From assembly GCF_026625745.1 (NCBI RefSeq), contig NZ_CP113061.1, forward strand, positions 2,195,501-2,259,500: 64,000 nt of DNA, written 5' to 3'. Below the pieces are notes generated by a model that had not been told where the DNA came from, did no database searches, and was given only the letters and a program-made list of their open reading frames with translations. The translations under genes were made by a program, and so were the position numbers. Source of the stretch: Asticcacaulis sp. SL142. Its GTDB lineage: Bacteria; Pseudomonadota; Alphaproteobacteria; Caulobacterales; Caulobacteraceae. This document shows positions 61,674-64,000 of the stretch, one piece after another. The number at the start of each line of letters is the position of its first letter. The stretch's first letter is position 1.

Positions 61674-63671
61674 ATGCCCCACAATCGTCGCACCCTGCTT
61701 AAGGCCGCCGCAGGCTTCGCTGCCTTTCCGGCCATTGCCCGCGCCCTAGATATTCCGGCAAAAGTGCGTACCGGCACAATCAAAGATGTCGAGCACATCG
61801 TCATCCTGATGCAGGAAAACCGCTCGTTCGACCACTATTTCGGGGCTATGAACGGGGTGCAGGGCTTTGGCGACCGCTTCCCCATCCCTGTGGCGCATGA
61901 CCGCACCGTCTTTGCCCAACCGCGTGAGGAGGATAAGACGCGTCTGATCGCGCCGTTTGCACTCAATACCGCCAAGGATTTCCGCCTGATGCGGGTCGAG
62001 GGCACGCCCCACAGCCTTAAGGATGCGCAGGACGCCTGGAATCACGGCCGCATGGATAACTGGCCGGCCGCCAAGCACAATCATTCGCTCGGCTATTTTA
62101 CCCGCGCCGACATCCCGTTCCAGTATGCGCTGGCCGATGCCTTTACGCTGTGTGATGCTTACTTTTGCGCCATGCATTCGGGCACCAATCCGAACCGGGT
62201 ATTCCACTGGGCCGGTAAAAACGTCGGCCCTAATGGCCCCGTTATCGACAACGGCTATGACGACATGAAGCACGATCCCAAAGGCCACGGCGGCTATGAC
62301 TGGACGACCTATCCTGAACGCCTGAGTGCCGCGGGTGTGTCGTGGCAGGTCTATCAGGACATGAAGGATAACTTCACCGACAACCCCCTCGTCGGCTTCA
62401 AGACCTATCGCGCTGCGGACAAAGCGACCGGTGGCAAGCTGGCTGAATTGGCGAAGCGGTCGGTGCGCACCCGCGATCTGGATAAGCTCAAAGAGGATGT
62501 GCTGGCGGGCAAACTGCCGCAGGTGTCATGGATCGTCGGCACGGCTGAGGGGTCTGAGCATCCGTCGACCTCATCACCCGCCCAAGGGGCCGATTATACC
62601 GCCAAGGTGCTTGATGCCCTCACCGCCAATCCTGAAGTTTGGGCCAAGACCGTTTTCCTGATTAATTTCGACGAAAATGACGGCTATTTCGACCATGTGC
62701 CGCCGCCCGCACCGCCATCCCTGGATGAAAACGGCACACCGCTCGGCTTTGCTGAAGGGGCGGAGCCCGAATATCATCAGGGCGACGATAAATATCGCAA
62801 CCGTCCTTACGGCCTTGGCCCGCGCGTGCCGATGTATGTGATCTCGCCGTGGTCAAAGGGTGGTTATGTCGCCTCAGAAGTGTTCGACCATACCTCGGTC
62901 ATCCGCTTTATTGAGGCCCGTTTTGGCGTATCAGAACCTAATATCTCCGCCTGGCGACGGGCCGTGTGCGGTGATCTGACCTCATGTTTCGATTTCAAAA
63001 CGCCCAATGACCAGCCGTTTTTTGCCGCCATGCCGCAAACCACGGAACTGGCCGACCGCGCCCGAAGCTTAAGCGGTGAGACCAAGCCGCAGGCGCCGGA
63101 AACTCTGGTTGCACCGGTTCAGGCACAGGGCCAACGGCCGCGCCGGACCACGCCCTATGACTTGGGGTGCGGTGTAACCGCTGATCGCCAGCTCAGCCTG
63201 ACCAATAATAGTCTCGCAGGGGCGGCTGTCTTTCATGTCTATGACATGGATAACCTGGCCGCCATTCCGCGCCGCTTTACGGTGAACGCCGGTAAGGCCG
63301 TCGCCATGCCGCTGAAAGATACCGTTAATCTGTGGATATCCGGCCCGAACGGGTTTTTCCGCCGGATCGAAGGGCAAGCCGCCTTCACCTGTGACTGGGG
63401 GCCAAAGGGACTGGAACTGCGTAATCTGACCAAAGCCCCGCTGACCGTCATTTTGCGCGACGAAGCCTACGGCGCCCCGGCCCAGACGATCGCCCTGACG
63501 CCGCAGGAAACCCGTCTGGTGACCGTTGATCTGGCCGCTAGCCATAACTGGTACGATCTGAGCCTGACTTCGGGTGCGAGTAAACTGCGCCTAAGCGGTC
63601 ATATCGAAGACGGCAAGCCATCCCTGTCTGATCCGGCAGGATTTGGCGCGGCCAGACTGGACCTGGCCTAA
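61674..63671 (+). CDS. plcN: Phosphocholine-specific phospholipase C, Tat-exported
   Basis: A 665-residue enzyme of the PlcN/PlcH type, which cleaves phosphatidylcholine to diacylglycerol and phosphocholine. A twin-arginine signal (NRRTLLKAAAGFAAFPAIAR) starts the protein. The catalytic core (about 40-440) has the hallmark HIVILMQENRSFDHYFG, and DAYFCAMHSGTNPNRVFHW, INFDENDGYFDHV and VISPWSKGGYVASEVFDHTS. Two C-terminal beta domains follow (about 465-665). The ATG at 61674 has AAGGA 8 bases upstream; 61665 is an alternative. Expression under phosphate starvation is usual, but no Pho box was identified. Confidence 0.93.
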   Translation: MPHNRRTLLKAAAGFAAFPAIARALDIPAKVRTGTIKDVEHIVILMQENRSFDHYFGAMNGVQGFGDRFPIPVAHDRTVFAQPREEDKTRLIAPFALNTAKDFRLMRVEGTPHSLKDAQDAWNHGRMDNWPAAKHNHSLGYFTRADIPFQYALADAFTLCDAYFCAMHSGTNPNRVFHWAGKNVGPNGPVIDNGYDDMKHDPKGHGGYDWTTYPERLSAAGVSWQVYQDMKDNFTDNPLVGFKTYRAADKATGGKLAELAKRSVRTRDLDKLKEDVLAGKLPQVSWIVGTAEGSEHPSTSSPAQGADYTAKVLDALTANPEVWAKTVFLINFDENDGYFDHVPPPAPPSLDENGTPLGFAEGAEPEYHQGDDKYRNRPYGLGPRVPMYVISPWSKGGYVASEVFDHTSVIRFIEARFGVSEPNISAWRRAVCGDLTSCFDFKTPNDQPFFAAMPQTTELADRARSLSGETKPQAPETLVAPVQAQGQRPRRTTPYDLGCGVTADRQLSLTNNSLAGAAVFHVYDMDNLAAIPRRFTVNAGKAVAMPLKDTVNLWISGPNGFFRRIEGQAAFTCDWGPKGLELRNLTKAPLTVILRDEAYGAPAQTIALTPQETRLVTVDLAASHNWYDLSLTSGASKLRLSGHIEDGKPSLSDPAGFGAARLDLA

Positions 63672-63757
63672 GCGGGACACGGAAACATTTTTTGCTTTCA
63701 TGACGCGGGGCTTTCGCCTAAACAACCGGCCTGCAAAGGCTTTGAGTTGATCCGATC

Positions 63758-64000
63758 ATGAGCGATTATTCCGCGTTACAAACCGAAATCGAGGCTGAAA
63801 TTGCCGCAGCCCAGGACCTTGCCACGCTTGATGCCGTGCGCGTCTCGGCGCTGGGTAAGACTGGCCGCATTTCCGGCCTGCTGAAGACGCTGGGCGCCCT
63901 GCCGCCCGAAGACCGCAAAGCCACGGGGGCGGCCATCAATGCCGTGCGCGATCAGGTTCAATCCGCGCTCGATGCCCGCAAGGATGTACTTGAGGCTGAG
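63758..64000 (+). CDS. pheS: Phenylalanyl-tRNA synthetase alpha subunit (3' end outside window)
   Basis: The first 81 residues of Phe[21 protein letters not shown] is the N-terminal coiled coil, and [20 protein letters not shown] contains the conserved GK(x)G motif. The rest lies beyond the window edge. The ATG at 63758 is 84 bases after the phospholipase stop. It would normally follow rplT directly, but here three genes intervene. Confidence 0.92.
   Translation, partial: MSDYSALQTEIEAEIAAAQDLATLDAVRVSALGKTGRISGLLKTLGALPPEDRKATGAAINAVRDQVQSALDARKDVLEAE

Overview
The window looks like chromosomal DNA of a Caulobacteraceae-type alphaproteobacterium, with Asticcacaulis as the closest guess. The evidence is: most genes are GC-rich; the order lptC-lptA-lptB-rpoN-hpf-ptsN and the rluD-rpoH pair are kept; the SOS box has the alphaproteobacterial form GTTC-N7-GTTC; and an interspersed palindrome built on CCGAAAAGTGTGAAGCGG occurs five times. 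The genus is an inference from gene content. I saw no rRNA, tRNA, CRISPR array, prophage or replication origin.

Region by region: 0-2.3 kb holds an AGE-family sugar epimerase (cut by the window edge) facing a secreted GH5_8-type endo-mannanase, suggesting mannan use. 2.4-8.4 kb is an envelope and regulation block: short RNase D, LPS transport (lptCAB), sigma-54, ribosome hibernation factor and the nitrogen-PTS protein PtsN. 8.4-14.2 kb holds small hypotheticals, an HNH protein, a small heat-shock protein, an alpha/beta hydrolase and rimO.

14.2-36.1 kb is an O-polysaccharide locus. The first part (rfbCBDA, dTDP-L-rhamnose) has normal host composition. The remainder (17.6-36.1 kb) is clearly AT-richer and looks acquired: GDP-D-rhamnose genes (rmd, gmd), a decayed IS3-family element, an ABC O-antigen exporter (wzm, and a wzt without the usual C-terminal sugar-binding domain), a GT2 glycosyltransferase, a two-module and a three-module GT4 glycosyltransferase, two methyltransferases, a coiled-coil/DUF4214 protein and a large unrecognised protein. 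The set resembles ABC-dependent O-antigen systems in which a multi-GT4 polymerase is stopped by a methyltransferase held on a coiled-coil ruler. Here those parts would be on separate polypeptides.

36.2-55.1 kb is mostly housekeeping: fructose-6-phosphate aldolase-like protein, NifU-like protein, cysS, folE, an orphan exbD, rluD, rpoH, a receiver-domain protein, purA, a PagL-like lipid A deacylase, serC, a tandem pair of small periplasmic paralogues, thiD, kdsD and a GT4 enzyme. Four of the five CCGAAAAGTG-type palindromes cluster at 45.9-49.5 kb.

55.2-64 kb carries the translation genes infC (AUU start), rpmI, rplT and pheS, but the usual string is interrupted. A cupin, an SOS-controlled Y-family polymerase and an MFS transporter lie between infC and rpmI. 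A two-gene unit encoding a proteasome-like Ntn-hydrolase plus a small basic protein, and a Tat-exported phospholipase C, lie between rplT and pheS. The Ntn-hydrolase unit and the split polymerase/ruler O-antigen locus are the best candidates for undescribed systems. Several families of intergenic palindromes sit exactly at gene 3' ends.
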